64,000 nucleotides of DNA from Mesorhizobium sp. B2-3-4. GTDB taxonomy: Bacteria > Pseudomonadota > Alphaproteobacteria > Rhizobiales > Rhizobiaceae. The position numbers were made by a program, and so were the translations under genes. Location of the stretch: the NCBI RefSeq assembly GCF_006442315.1, contig NZ_VFVY01000006.1, forward strand, positions 228,416 to 292,415, written 5' to 3'. Positions 7,401-14,423 of the stretch are shown here, one piece after another. The notes beneath the pieces were generated by a model. The model did no database searches and was not told the DNA's origin. It was given only the letters and a program-made list of their open reading frames with translations. How positions within the stretch are numbered: the first letter of the stretch is position 1; every line of letters starts with the position of its first letter.

Positions 7401-8606
7401 TTATTCCGCTGGAGATTCGACCGCTCCGCGCGAACGGCCAAGCGTGACCTTCGCCATTGCGAACGATATCACCGCGCACAGCGTGATACCGGCCACCATC
7501 GGCAGCGGCGTGCCGTCGAAGAACGCCCCGGCCACACCCATGGCGAGCGCGCCGATGGCAAAGTGCAGTGTGCCCATCAGCGCCGACGCCGTGCCGGCGA
7601 TCTCGCCGTGCTCTTCCATGGCCAGGACCGAAGTGGTCGGGATGACCAGGCCGAGGAAGCCGTAGCCGACGAACAGCAGGGCCGCCATCACGTCGAGCCT
7701 GTCGACACCCGACGCCATGATCGCGAACAGCACCACCATCGTCGAGGCGTAGCCCGTCACCGCCACCCACACCACGCGCTTCAGCCCGAACCGTTCGGAA
7801 AGCAGGCCGGTCAACTGCGACATGCCGATGAAGGCGACCGCGTTGATCGAGAAGAAAACGCTGTAGACCGAAGGCGACAGCCCGTAATGATCGATCAGGA
7901 TGAAGGACGAACTCGACAGGTAGACGAAGAAGCTGGCAATGCCGAAGCCCGCGATCGCCACCAGGCCGAGGAAGTTGCGGTCCCCCATCAGGAAACGGTA
8001 GCCGGCAAGCGCGGTTCCAAAGGACGAACCGACGCGTTCTTCGGCCGGCCGCGTCTCCTTGAGCGAGGTCGCGAGCAGCACCGTGGCAAGCGCTGCCGCA
8101 CCTGTCACCGTCCAGAACACGGCTCGCCAGCCGAAATTCTCGATGATCTGGCTACCGGTCAGCGGCGCCAGGATCGGCGACACCGAAAACACCAGCATCA
8201 GGAGCGACATCAGCTTGGCCGCCTCGTTGCCGGTATGCAGGTCGCGCACGATGGCACGCGGCACGGCCATGCCGGCGCTGGCGCCAAGCCCCTGCAGGAA
8301 GCGAAAGGCGATCAGCCATTCTATGGTCGGGCTCATCGCCGAACCGATGCCGCCGACCATGAACAGCACCAGGCCGCCATAGAGCGGCAGCTTGCGGCCG
8401 ACCATATCCGAGATCGGCCCGACGACGATCTGGCCGAAGCCCATCGACAGGAAGAAGATCAACAGGCTCATCTGCACGGCCGCGGTGCCGGCATGGAGAT
8501 CGGTGCCGATCGACGGCAGCGCGGGCAGATACATGTCGATGGCGAACGGGCCGATGGCCGACAACAAGCCGAGCACGACCGCGATGCGGAGGAATTTGGG
8601 ACTCAT
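7401..8606 (-). CDS. Bcr/CflA family multidrug efflux MFS transporter
   Basis: A 401-residue inner-membrane proton-driven exporter with about 12 hydrophobic helices. Family marks are the N-terminal LLSAIGPFAIDMYLPALPSI, the DHA1 loop motif GQIVVGPISDMVGRKLPLYGG (about 58-79), and FLQGLGASAGMAVPRAIVRD in helix 5. Bcr/CflA proteins export drugs such as bicyclomycin or sulfonamides, or small metabolites; the local substrate is unknown. It is divergent from a TetR gene with a perfect palindromic operator between them, so substrate-induced derepression is expected. Confidence 0.93.
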   Translation of the reverse strand: MSPKFLRIAVVLGLLSAIGPFAIDMYLPALPSIGTDLHAGTAAVQMSLLIFFLSMGFGQIVVGPISDMVGRKLPLYGGLVLFMVGGIGSAMSPTIEWLIAFRFLQGLGASAGMAVPRAIVRDLHTGNEAAKLMSLLMLVFSVSPILAPLTGSQIIENFGWRAVFWTVTGAAALATVLLATSLKETRPAEERVGSSFGTALAGYRFLMGDRNFLGLVAIAGFGIASFFVYLSSSSFILIDHYGLSPSVYSVFFSINAVAFIGMSQLTGLLSERFGLKRVVWVAVTGYASTMVVLFAIMASGVDRLDVMAALLFVGYGFLGLVIPTTSVLAMEEHGEIAGTASALMGTLHFAIGALAMGVAGAFFDGTPLPMVAGITLCAVISFAMAKVTLGRSRGAVESPAE

Positions 8607-8743
8607 GATATTGGCTTCTTTCGAATCTGGTTGCCGCCGCCAGGCGACGTCTGACCCCAGGACGTTCCATCCCGTGAGGTTCCGACTCCTGGAGCGAATT
8701 TCTTCGTCTCTTGGAGCGAAATCCCCTTATATCCTGTCCACAA

Positions 8744-8765
8744 ATTTAGACAGTCTTGTCTAAAT
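8744..8765. promoter_or_regulatory. TetR-family operator, perfect palindrome
   Basis: A perfect inverted repeat ATTTAGACA-N4-TGTCTAAAT with 9-base half-sites lies in the divergent spacer, 26 bases before the tetR start and 137 bases before the exporter start. Its size and position suit a TetR dimer that represses both genes. Just upstream, TGGAGCGAA occurs twice (8690-8698 and 8712-8720). Confidence 0.8.
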
Positions 8766-8791
8766 CGTCAATCACCTCTATATAGATTTTC

Positions 8792-9481
8792 ATGAAATCG
8801 GGCGTTTCTCCTGACACTTTCCCGCCACGCGGCCATGAGGCCAAGCGCCTGTCGATCGTCGACGCCGCCGCCGCCGTGTTTTGCCGCGAGGGTTTTGCCG
8901 GCGCCAATATCGATCTGATCGCGGCCGAGGCCGGAGTGTCGCGCCAGACGGTCTATAATCACCATCGCGACAAGGAAAGGCTGTTTATTGCCGTCGTTCG
9001 CGACCTGACCGAGCGCTGCAATGCCGGCATTTTCGCCACCATTGCCACCTTCCCCGACCAGCCCGGGGATATCGGGGCCGACCTGATCGGTTTCGCCGTG
9101 CGCCTGAACCAGAACTGCATCTGCAACCGCGACGGAAAATTCCTGCGCAAGCTGATCCAGACCGAGGGCGAGCGCTATCCCGAGCTGTTTGCCGAGTGGC
9201 GCGAACAGGGACCTGGCAGGACATGGCCGGCGATCGCCGCCCGCTTCGCCCGCCTCGCCTATGGCGGCCACCTCGTCATCGACGATCCCGACGTGGCGGC
9301 GCGCCAGTTTCTCGGCCTCGTCAATGCCGAACTGCAGACCACCTTCATGCTTGGCGGCACCCCAAGCGAGGATGAAGTCGTGCAATCGGCAACGAACGGC
9401 GTGCGCACCTTCCTGCGCGCGTTCGGCAAGCGCCCCTCCCCGACGGCTATGAAAAAACACACTGCGCTGGCTAACGCGTAA
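8792..9481 (+). CDS. TetR/AcrR family transcriptional regulator
   Basis: A 229-residue repressor. The N-terminal DNA-binding domain (about 18-65) reads RLSIVDAAAAVFCREGFAGANIDLIAAEAGVSRQTVYNHHRDKERLF, a textbook TetR helix-turn-helix. The C-terminal ligand domain carries the later TetR helices and ends with a Lys-rich tail. It is divergent from the Bcr/CflA exporter, its likely target, and should autoregulate through the palindrome at 8744-8765. There is no strong ribosome-binding site before ATG 8792, which suggests low expression. Confidence 0.93.
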   Translation: MKSGVSPDTFPPRGHEAKRLSIVDAAAAVFCREGFAGANIDLIAAEAGVSRQTVYNHHRDKERLFIAVVRDLTERCNAGIFATIATFPDQPGDIGADLIGFAVRLNQNCICNRDGKFLRKLIQTEGERYPELFAEWREQGPGRTWPAIAARFARLAYGGHLVIDDPDVAARQFLGLVNAELQTTFMLGGTPSEDEVVQSATNGVRTFLRAFGKRPSPTAMKKHTALANA

Positions 9482-9627
9482 CATTTGCGGTTGCCGGGAA
9501 GCCGGCTTGCCGATCAAATCGTTGGCAATAGTCCTCGCTTCGGCGCGGCGGCGGTCTATATCAGGTTTACGCCGCCCTCAAGCTTGATTACAGCTATGCG
9601 GACGATTCAACGGAACCCGACCACCTC

Positions 9628-10164
9628 ATGGCCGACGACCACATCCGCTACGACATTCTGGCCCAGGAGGCGTTGCGCGGCGTCATGCGCAAGGTCCTGG
9701 CCGAGGTCGCGCGCACCGGCCTTCCCGGCAACCATCATTTCTTCATCACCTTCCTGACCGGCGCGCCGGGCGTACGCGTCTCGTCGCGGCTGCGCGAACG
9801 CTATCCCGAGCAGATGACCATCGTCATCCAGTTCCAGTATTGGGATCTGAAGGTCACCGACACCGGCTTCGAGGTCGGGTTGTCCTTCTCCGACGTGCCG
9901 GAGAAACTCGAAATCCCGTTCTCGGCCGTGCGCGGCTTCTATGATCCCTCGGTCAATTTCGAGCTCGAATTCGACGTCAAGACCGATGCGCAGCCCGAAG
10001 AGGAACAGGCCGCGCCGGCGCCCGAGCCGCTGACCATCGTCTCCGAGAAGAAGCCGAAGGCGGAGAAGAAGGCTACCGCCGAACCGGACAAGAAGCCTGC
10101 CGCCGCCGATGCCGGCACCAAGGGCGCCGAAGTGGTTTCGCTCGACGCCTTCCGCAAGAAATAG
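9628..10164 (+). CDS. sspB: SspB family protein (ClpXP adaptor, alpha-type)
   Basis: A 178-residue cytosolic adaptor. The core domain (about 1-115) has the SspB fold: IRYDILAQEALRGVMRKVL, GNHHFFITFLTG (substrate-groove strand), and FQYWDLKVTDTGFEVGLSF. After a long Lys/Ala/Glu/Pro-rich linker the C-terminus reads EVVSLDAFRKK, the short ClpX-docking tail seen in alphaproteobacterial SspB. The protein captures ssrA-tagged polypeptides and hands them to ClpXP. The tmRNA gene lies about 6 kb upstream in the same window. It heads a three-gene cluster with DUF4169 and a ribbon-helix-helix gene. Confidence 0.92.
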   Translation: MADDHIRYDILAQEALRGVMRKVLAEVARTGLPGNHHFFITFLTGAPGVRVSSRLRERYPEQMTIVIQFQYWDLKVTDTGFEVGLSFSDVPEKLEIPFSAVRGFYDPSVNFELEFDVKTDAQPEEEQAAPAPEPLTIVSEKKPKAEKKATAEPDKKPAAADAGTKGAEVVSLDAFRKK

Positions 10165-10171
10165 GCTTGAA

Positions 10172-10387
10172 ATGGCCGACATCGTCAACCTTCGTGAGGT
10201 CCGCAAACAGAAGGCGCGGGCAGACAGGGAACAGGCGGCCAGCCAGAATCGCGCCTTGCACGGCCGCACCAAGGCCGAGAAGCAGCGCGACCGCCTGATC
10301 GCCGACAGGAGCGAAAAATTCGTCGCGGGCCATCATCGCGAAAAGCCCGGCGAAGCGGACGATCCCAGCCAAAACGACGCTCATTGA
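10172..10387 (+). CDS. DUF4169 family small protein
   Basis: A 71-residue, very basic and hydrophilic protein (MADIVNLREVRKQKARADREQAASQNRALHG...) matching the DUF4169 family of Rhizobiales. It has no signal peptide or membrane segment and is probably one long helix with a disordered acidic tail. It begins 7 bases after sspB and its stop overlaps the TTG start of the next gene by 4 bases, so the three genes are likely translated from one message. No function is established. Confidence 0.82.
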   Translation: MADIVNLREVRKQKARADREQAASQNRALHGRTKAEKQRDRLIADRSEKFVAGHHREKPGEADDPSQNDAH

Positions 10388-10614
10388 GCGCCGTCGAAAA
10401 ACGCTCGATCACCATTCGCGGCCATCGCACCAGCTATTCCCTCGAACAGCCGTTCCATGATGATCTTGTCGCGATTGCCGAGGCGAGAAAGCTGACGCTC
10501 GCCGCCCTTGTCGCGGAAGTCGACGCGACGCGGCCCCGTGACACCAACCTCTCCTCCGCGCTCAGGCTCCATGTCCTGGAGTGGGCCAAGCGCGGCGCGG
10601 CCGGCGAGGCCTAG
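10384..10614 (+). CDS. Ribbon-helix-helix domain protein
   Basis: A 76-residue protein with the small ribbon-helix-helix pattern: a short strand KRSITIRGHRTSYSLEQPFHDDL, then helices DDLVAIAEARKLTLAALVAEVD and LSSALRLHVLEWAKR. Such proteins usually bind DNA as dimers; the family (RHH_4-like) is common next to DUF4169 in Rhizobiales. It uses a TTG start (10384) overlapping the preceding stop. The 3' end overlaps the stop of the convergent CLC gene by 4 bases. Targets are unknown. Confidence 0.82.
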   Translation: MSAVEKRSITIRGHRTSYSLEQPFHDDLVAIAEARKLTLAALVAEVDATRPRDTNLSSALRLHVLEWAKRGAAGEA

Positions 10615-12407
10615 GAAGAGACCTTGCCTTCCTCGTTCCGGCGCCTGCCGAAACCAAGCAAGGTCGAGCGCTCGCGCTCCTCGGCCTGTTTGCGCGAGCG
10701 CACCCGCATCAGATCCTTCCAACCGACATAGCCGACCAGCTGCTGGTCTTCGCGCGTGACGACAGGCAGATGCGACACATTCGCCGTCAACAGCTTGTCG
10801 GAGAGGCCTTCCAGATATTCGTCGGGATAGGCCAGCGTCACCTTGCTACCGGCCAGCAACTCGCCGAGCGTCGTCGTCCGGTGCTTGCCGGCACGCCGCC
10901 AGCGCAGAATCGCCGGCGGATCGATGAGGCCCAGCACCTGCCTGTTGCCGTCGATCACGGGAAAACTCGGATGCCGGGTTTCCGGGGCGGTCAGGAAGGC
11001 GGCCGCGCCATGCAGCGTCATTGACGCCGGCACGCTCTCGACCTGCGACGTCATCACCTCGCGCACCCTGGTCAGCGCGAAGGGATCGACGCGATATTCG
11101 CGCACCAGATGGTGCCCTCGCCTGGCGATCTTCTCGGTCAGGATCGAACGTTTCATCAACAGCACGGTCACAGCATGCGCCGCCGCGCAGGCCGTGATCA
11201 ATGGCACCAGCACATGCGTGTTCCCGGTCAGCTCGACCGCGAAGAAGGTGGCCGTCAGCGGCGCGCGCATCGTGCCGCCCATGGTGGCGGCCATCGCCAG
11301 CAGCGCCCAGAAGCCCGGGTCGGCCGCCGGCAGGATGCCGGCAAGCACCGCGCCCATCGCGCCCCCCATGATCAGAAGCGGCGCCAGCACACCGCCGGAA
11401 GTTCCCGAGCCGAGCGCCACCGACCAGATGATGGACTTGACCACCAGAAGCAGCAGCGCTGCGGTGGCGATCGTGCGGCCATCCAGCATGTCGGCGATGT
11501 TGTCGTAGCCGACACCGAGCGCCCGTGGATCGATCAGGCCGCCGATGCCGACCACCAGGCCGCCGAGCATGGGCCACCACATCCAGTGGATCGGCAGCTT
11601 CTGGAAGCCGTCCTCGCAGGCATAGACCATCTGCGTCAGCAGTCCCGACAGCAGGCCGGCGCAGATGCCGACCAGCACCCAGCCGCCAAGGCCGAGGAAG
11701 GTGATCGTCATGCTGCCCTGGAAGGGAAAGATCGGCCCCGGCATGTGCAGCACCGTGCGCTCCACCTCCGCCACGATGGCCGCCACCGCCACGGGAATGA
11801 AACTGCGCGGCGTCCATTCGAACAAAAGCAGTTCCACCGCCAGCATGATGGCGGCGATCGGCGTCCCGAACACCGTGGTCATGCCGGCCGCCGCACCCGC
11901 CACCAGCAGCGTCTTGCGTTCATTGTCGCTGACCGGCAGCATCTGCGCGATCAGTGAGCCGATCGCCCCACCGGTCATGATGATCGGGCCTTCGGCGCCG
12001 AACGGCCCACCGGAGCCGATCGAGATCGCCGACGACAGCGGCTTCAGGATCGCCACCTTGGCATCGAGCCTGGAACGTCCGAGCAGGATCGCCTCAATGG
12101 CTTCCGGAATGCCATGGCCGCGGATCTTCTCGCTGCCATATCTGGCCATCAGGCCGATGATCAGCGCGCCGATGACAGGAACGAGGACGGCGGCATAACC
12201 AAGCGGCGTGTTTTCCAGCTTCAGCTCCGCGAGCGAGAACTGGCCGAAATAGGCGATGTTGGTGGCGAGCCGGATCAGCTTCAGAAGCACAATGCCGGCA
12301 AACAGCCCGGCGGTGGCCACCACCACCGCTATCGCGGCGACCAGCAGCACCCTGGCATCGGTGGTGAAATCCCTGAGATGACCGGGATTGGTTTGGTGGG
12401 TATTCAT
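10611..12407 (-). CDS. CLC-family chloride channel/antiporter with CBS domains
   Basis: A 598-residue inner-membrane anion transporter. About ten membrane helices (residues 15-430) include GHGIPE (97-102, where CLC-ec1 has GSGIPE) and GSGGPFGAEGP (131-141) with the gating glutamate E139. The later GTSGGVLAPL replaces the usual GIFAP motif. The C-terminal ~150 residues hold a CBS pair (REVMTSQVESVPASMTLHGA and VTLAYPDEYLEGLSDKLLTANVSHLPVV), a likely nucleotide sensor. The start at 12407 is preceded by GAGGC. It is divergent from a MarR gene over a perfect palindrome, so that regulator probably controls it. Confidence 0.92.
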   Translation of the reverse strand: MNTHQTNPGHLRDFTTDARVLLVAAIAVVVATAGLFAGIVLLKLIRLATNIAYFGQFSLAELKLENTPLGYAAVLVPVIGALIIGLMARYGSEKIRGHGIPEAIEAILLGRSRLDAKVAILKPLSSAISIGSGGPFGAEGPIIMTGGAIGSLIAQMLPVSDNERKTLLVAGAAAGMTTVFGTPIAAIMLAVELLLFEWTPRSFIPVAVAAIVAEVERTVLHMPGPIFPFQGSMTITFLGLGGWVLVGICAGLLSGLLTQMVYACEDGFQKLPIHWMWWPMLGGLVVGIGGLIDPRALGVGYDNIADMLDGRTIATAALLLLVVKSIIWSVALGSGTSGGVLAPLLIMGGAMGAVLAGILPAADPGFWALLAMAATMGGTMRAPLTATFFAVELTGNTHVLVPLITACAAAHAVTVLLMKRSILTEKIARRGHHLVREYRVDPFALTRVREVMTSQVESVPASMTLHGAAAFLTAPETRHPSFPVIDGNRQVLGLIDPPAILRWRRAGKHRTTTLGELLAGSKVTLAYPDEYLEGLSDKLLTANVSHLPVVTREDQQLVGYVGWKDLMRVRSRKQAEERERSTLLGFGRRRNEEGKVSS

Positions 12408-12487
12408 GTGGCTTTGCCTCCTGGCGGCGGCCGTGTCTGGTTTTTGCGGCACGGTCGATGTGGCCAGCCGGTTGTCGGTCGGCTATG

Positions 12488-12502
12488 TATCGTAATACGA
12501 TA
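12488..12502. promoter_or_regulatory. MarR-family operator, perfect palindrome
   Basis: TATCGTA-A-TACGATA is a perfect 15-base dyad midway between the divergent CLC and MarR genes (81 bases before the CLC start, 70 before marR). Size and symmetry suit a MarR dimer. The flanks are AT-rich and could hold the promoters. Confidence 0.75.
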
Positions 12503-12571
12503 TATCTATTCAAGCGGGTTCTGCTCGAAATTTCGTTTGAGCTTCCTCCGAAAAACGAAGACATCTCCGAT

Positions 12572-13003
12572 ATGACGCAGCCGCCCAAGACATCACGTCC
12601 CGCTATCCGCCAATCCGACTACCAGCGGCTGTCCGAGTTCCGCTACCTGATCCGACGGTTCCTCGAATTCAGCCAGGTTCAGGCCGAGGACGCCGGCCTG
12701 ACCCCGCGCCAGCACCAGGCGCTGCTCGCCATCAAGGGATATCCCGGTGGCGGGCCGGTGACGGTCGGTGACCTGGCGGAGCGCCTGCGCATCCGCCACC
12801 ACAGCGCCGTCGAACTGGTCAACCGTCTCGGCGATGCGGGTCTGGTCACGCGCGATCAGGACAAGGACGATCATCGCCGCGTGTTCTTGCGGCTGACCGA
12901 GCGCGCCGATGATTGCCTGGCCGAGCTGTCGGCGGCGCATCTCGACGAGCTCTCGCGCATAGAGCCGATGCTGCGGCGCCTGCTCGACCGGAGCCAAGAC
13001 TGA
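12572..13003 (+). CDS. MarR family transcriptional regulator
   Basis: A 143-residue winged-helix regulator. The recognition region reads GLTPRQHQALLAIKGYPGGGPVTVGDLAERLRIRHHSAVELVNRLGDAGLVTRDQDKDDHRRVFLRLTE, with the MarR wing motif DxRxxxLxLT-like segment DDHRRVFLRLT. The start at 12572 (MTQPPKTS) fits homolog length; an open frame upstream to 12458 passes through the operator and is not credible. It is likely to repress itself and the divergent CLC gene. Confidence 0.9.
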   Translation: MTQPPKTSRPAIRQSDYQRLSEFRYLIRRFLEFSQVQAEDAGLTPRQHQALLAIKGYPGGGPVTVGDLAERLRIRHHSAVELVNRLGDAGLVTRDQDKDDHRRVFLRLTERADDCLAELSAAHLDELSRIEPMLRRLLDRSQD

Positions 13004-13110
13004 CGCTCAAGGATTCGTGCGGGCCGATACCGAAAATATTCTTCCGGACTGCGAATCCTTTGGCCCGGCCGCTGCGTCTTGGACGCGAGACATCAGAAGG
13101 AGCGGTTGCG

Positions 13111-13425
13111 GTGAAACACCATTTGATACGCTACAGGACGAAGCCTGACCGGACGGATGAGAACGTGCGCCTGGTCAAGGCGGTGTTCGAGGAACTGCGC
13201 GGCAAATCGCCGGAAGGTGTCCGCTACATGACCTGGCGCTCCGGTGACGGCACTTTCGTCCATCTCGTCGAGATCGAAAGCGACGAGCATGCCGAAATCA
13301 TTCCTGGGCTTGCCGCCTTCGAGGCCTTTCAAAATGGCATCAGGGACCGCTGCATCGAACCTCCGCATCGTGACGTGATGACCGTGGTGGGCCATTATCG
13401 GATGCTGGACGAGCAGCCTGATTAG
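13111..13425 (+). CDS. Conserved hypothetical protein, possible dimeric alpha-beta barrel
   Basis: A 104-residue soluble protein starting VKHHLIRYRTKPDRTDENVRLVKAVFEELRG. The pattern strand-helix-strand (YMTWRSGDGTFVHLVEIES) then helix (AFEAFQNGIRDRC) resembles antibiotic-monooxygenase-like ferredoxin folds, but I cannot assign a family. The GTG start at 13111 has AAGGAG 8-9 bases upstream, which decides it. It ends 25 bases before the ECF sigma gene, so they are probably co-transcribed and functionally linked. Confidence 0.72.
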   Translation: MKHHLIRYRTKPDRTDENVRLVKAVFEELRGKSPEGVRYMTWRSGDGTFVHLVEIESDEHAEIIPGLAAFEAFQNGIRDRCIEPPHRDVMTVVGHYRMLDEQPD

Positions 13426-13450
13426 ACTCAAGTTCAAGAACGGCCGGTGC

Positions 13451-14332
13451 ATGAACAGTCCAGGCGGGCTCCGCGAACCTTTCAACCATTTGTTCGGCGA
13501 ATTGCGCCCCAAACTGCACCGCTACTGCGCCCGCATGACAGGCTCGGTCGTCGATGGCGAGGATGTCCTGCAGGAGGCCCTCGCCAAGGCGGTGGAGGCG
13601 CTGCCCGGCGCCGGTCCGATCGCCAACCCGGAAGGCTGGCTGTTTCGCATCGCCCACAATGCCGCGCTCGATTTCCTGCGCCGCCGCGCCCGAGAAAAGG
13701 CCTTTTCCGACGACGAGACGGACATGATCGCCGACCCGGCAAATCCAATAGCCGACCGTCAGGCCGCCGCAGCCGGGTTGCACGCGTTCATGCGTCTGCC
13801 CGTCGCGCAGCGCAGCAGCGTCATCATGATGGATGTTCTGGGCTATTCGCTGCAGGAGATCGGCACCATGCTCGACACCAGCATCGCGGCGGTCAAGGCG
13901 GCGCTGCATCGCGGCCGTGGCCGGCTGCGCCAGATCGCCTCGGAACAGGACGATCGTCCTGTTCCGATTCTGAGCGCCGCCGAACGTCTGCTGCTCGAGG
14001 CCTATATCGATCGCTTCAACGCCCACGATTTCGACGCGGTGCGCGATATGCTGGCCGATGAGGTGCGGCTGGAACTGGTGGCCAGAACGCGGCTCAACGG
14101 CCGCAAGGAAGTCGGCACCTATTTCGGCAATTATTCCCGGGTTCAGGACTGGCGTTTCGTTGCTGGTTTTGTCGAAGACAGACCGGCAGTGCTTGTCCGC
14201 ACCGGCGATGATCCGGCCGCGCCGCCCACCTATTTCATCCTGCTAACCTGGCGGGACGGCAGAGTTGCCGCCATCCGCGATTTTCGCCACGCCCGCTATG
14301 CCGCCGACGGCGCCGAACTGTTCGTTCCCTGA
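13451..14332 (+). CDS. ECF-type RNA polymerase sigma factor with C-terminal SnoaL-like domain
   Basis: A 293-residue sigma factor. Region 2 (about 10-80) contains LFGELRPKLHRYCARMTGSVVDGEDVLQEALAKAVEALP and GWLFRIAHNAALDFLRRR; region 4 (about 110-160) contains LPVAQRSSVIMMDVLGYSLQEIGTMLDTSIAAVKAALHRGRGRLR. Residues ~170-290 form a SnoaL/NTF2-like domain (LLEAYIDRFNAHDFDAVRDMLADEVRLE), as in SigJ/ECF41-like factors, where this domain controls activity in place of an anti-sigma factor. No anti-sigma gene is adjacent. It follows the small barrel-like protein gene. Confidence 0.88.
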   Translation: MNSPGGLREPFNHLFGELRPKLHRYCARMTGSVVDGEDVLQEALAKAVEALPGAGPIANPEGWLFRIAHNAALDFLRRRAREKAFSDDETDMIADPANPIADRQAAAAGLHAFMRLPVAQRSSVIMMDVLGYSLQEIGTMLDTSIAAVKAALHRGRGRLRQIASEQDDRPVPILSAAERLLLEAYIDRFNAHDFDAVRDMLADEVRLELVARTRLNGRKEVGTYFGNYSRVQDWRFVAGFVEDRPAVLVRTGDDPAAPPTYFILLTWRDGRVAAIRDFRHARYAADGAELFVP

Positions 14333-14360
14333 AGCGGGATCTCGGCCAGTGACCGCAAGT

Positions 14361-14423
14361 TCCCTACTCCCTACTCCCTACTCCCTACTCCCTACTCCCT
14401 ACTCCCTACTCCCTACTCCCTAC
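14361..14423. repeat. Heptanucleotide tandem repeat, 9 copies of TCCCTAC
   Basis: Nine perfect consecutive copies of TCCCTAC fill the gap between the sigma factor and the convergent AsmA gene, ending immediately next to the AsmA stop codon. On the AsmA strand the unit is GTAGGGA, so a TAG occurs every 7 bases and falls in each of the three frames in turn. Perfect copy identity implies a slippage-prone, length-variable locus. Confidence 0.97.

Noticed and set aside
7269..8654. Long plus-strand open frame opposite the Bcr/CflA gene
   Set aside because: Arg/His-rich antisense shadow; crosses a terminator and has no domain.
14361..14423. CRISPR-like array
   Set aside because: Units are 7 bases, head to tail with no spacers, so it is a simple tandem repeat.
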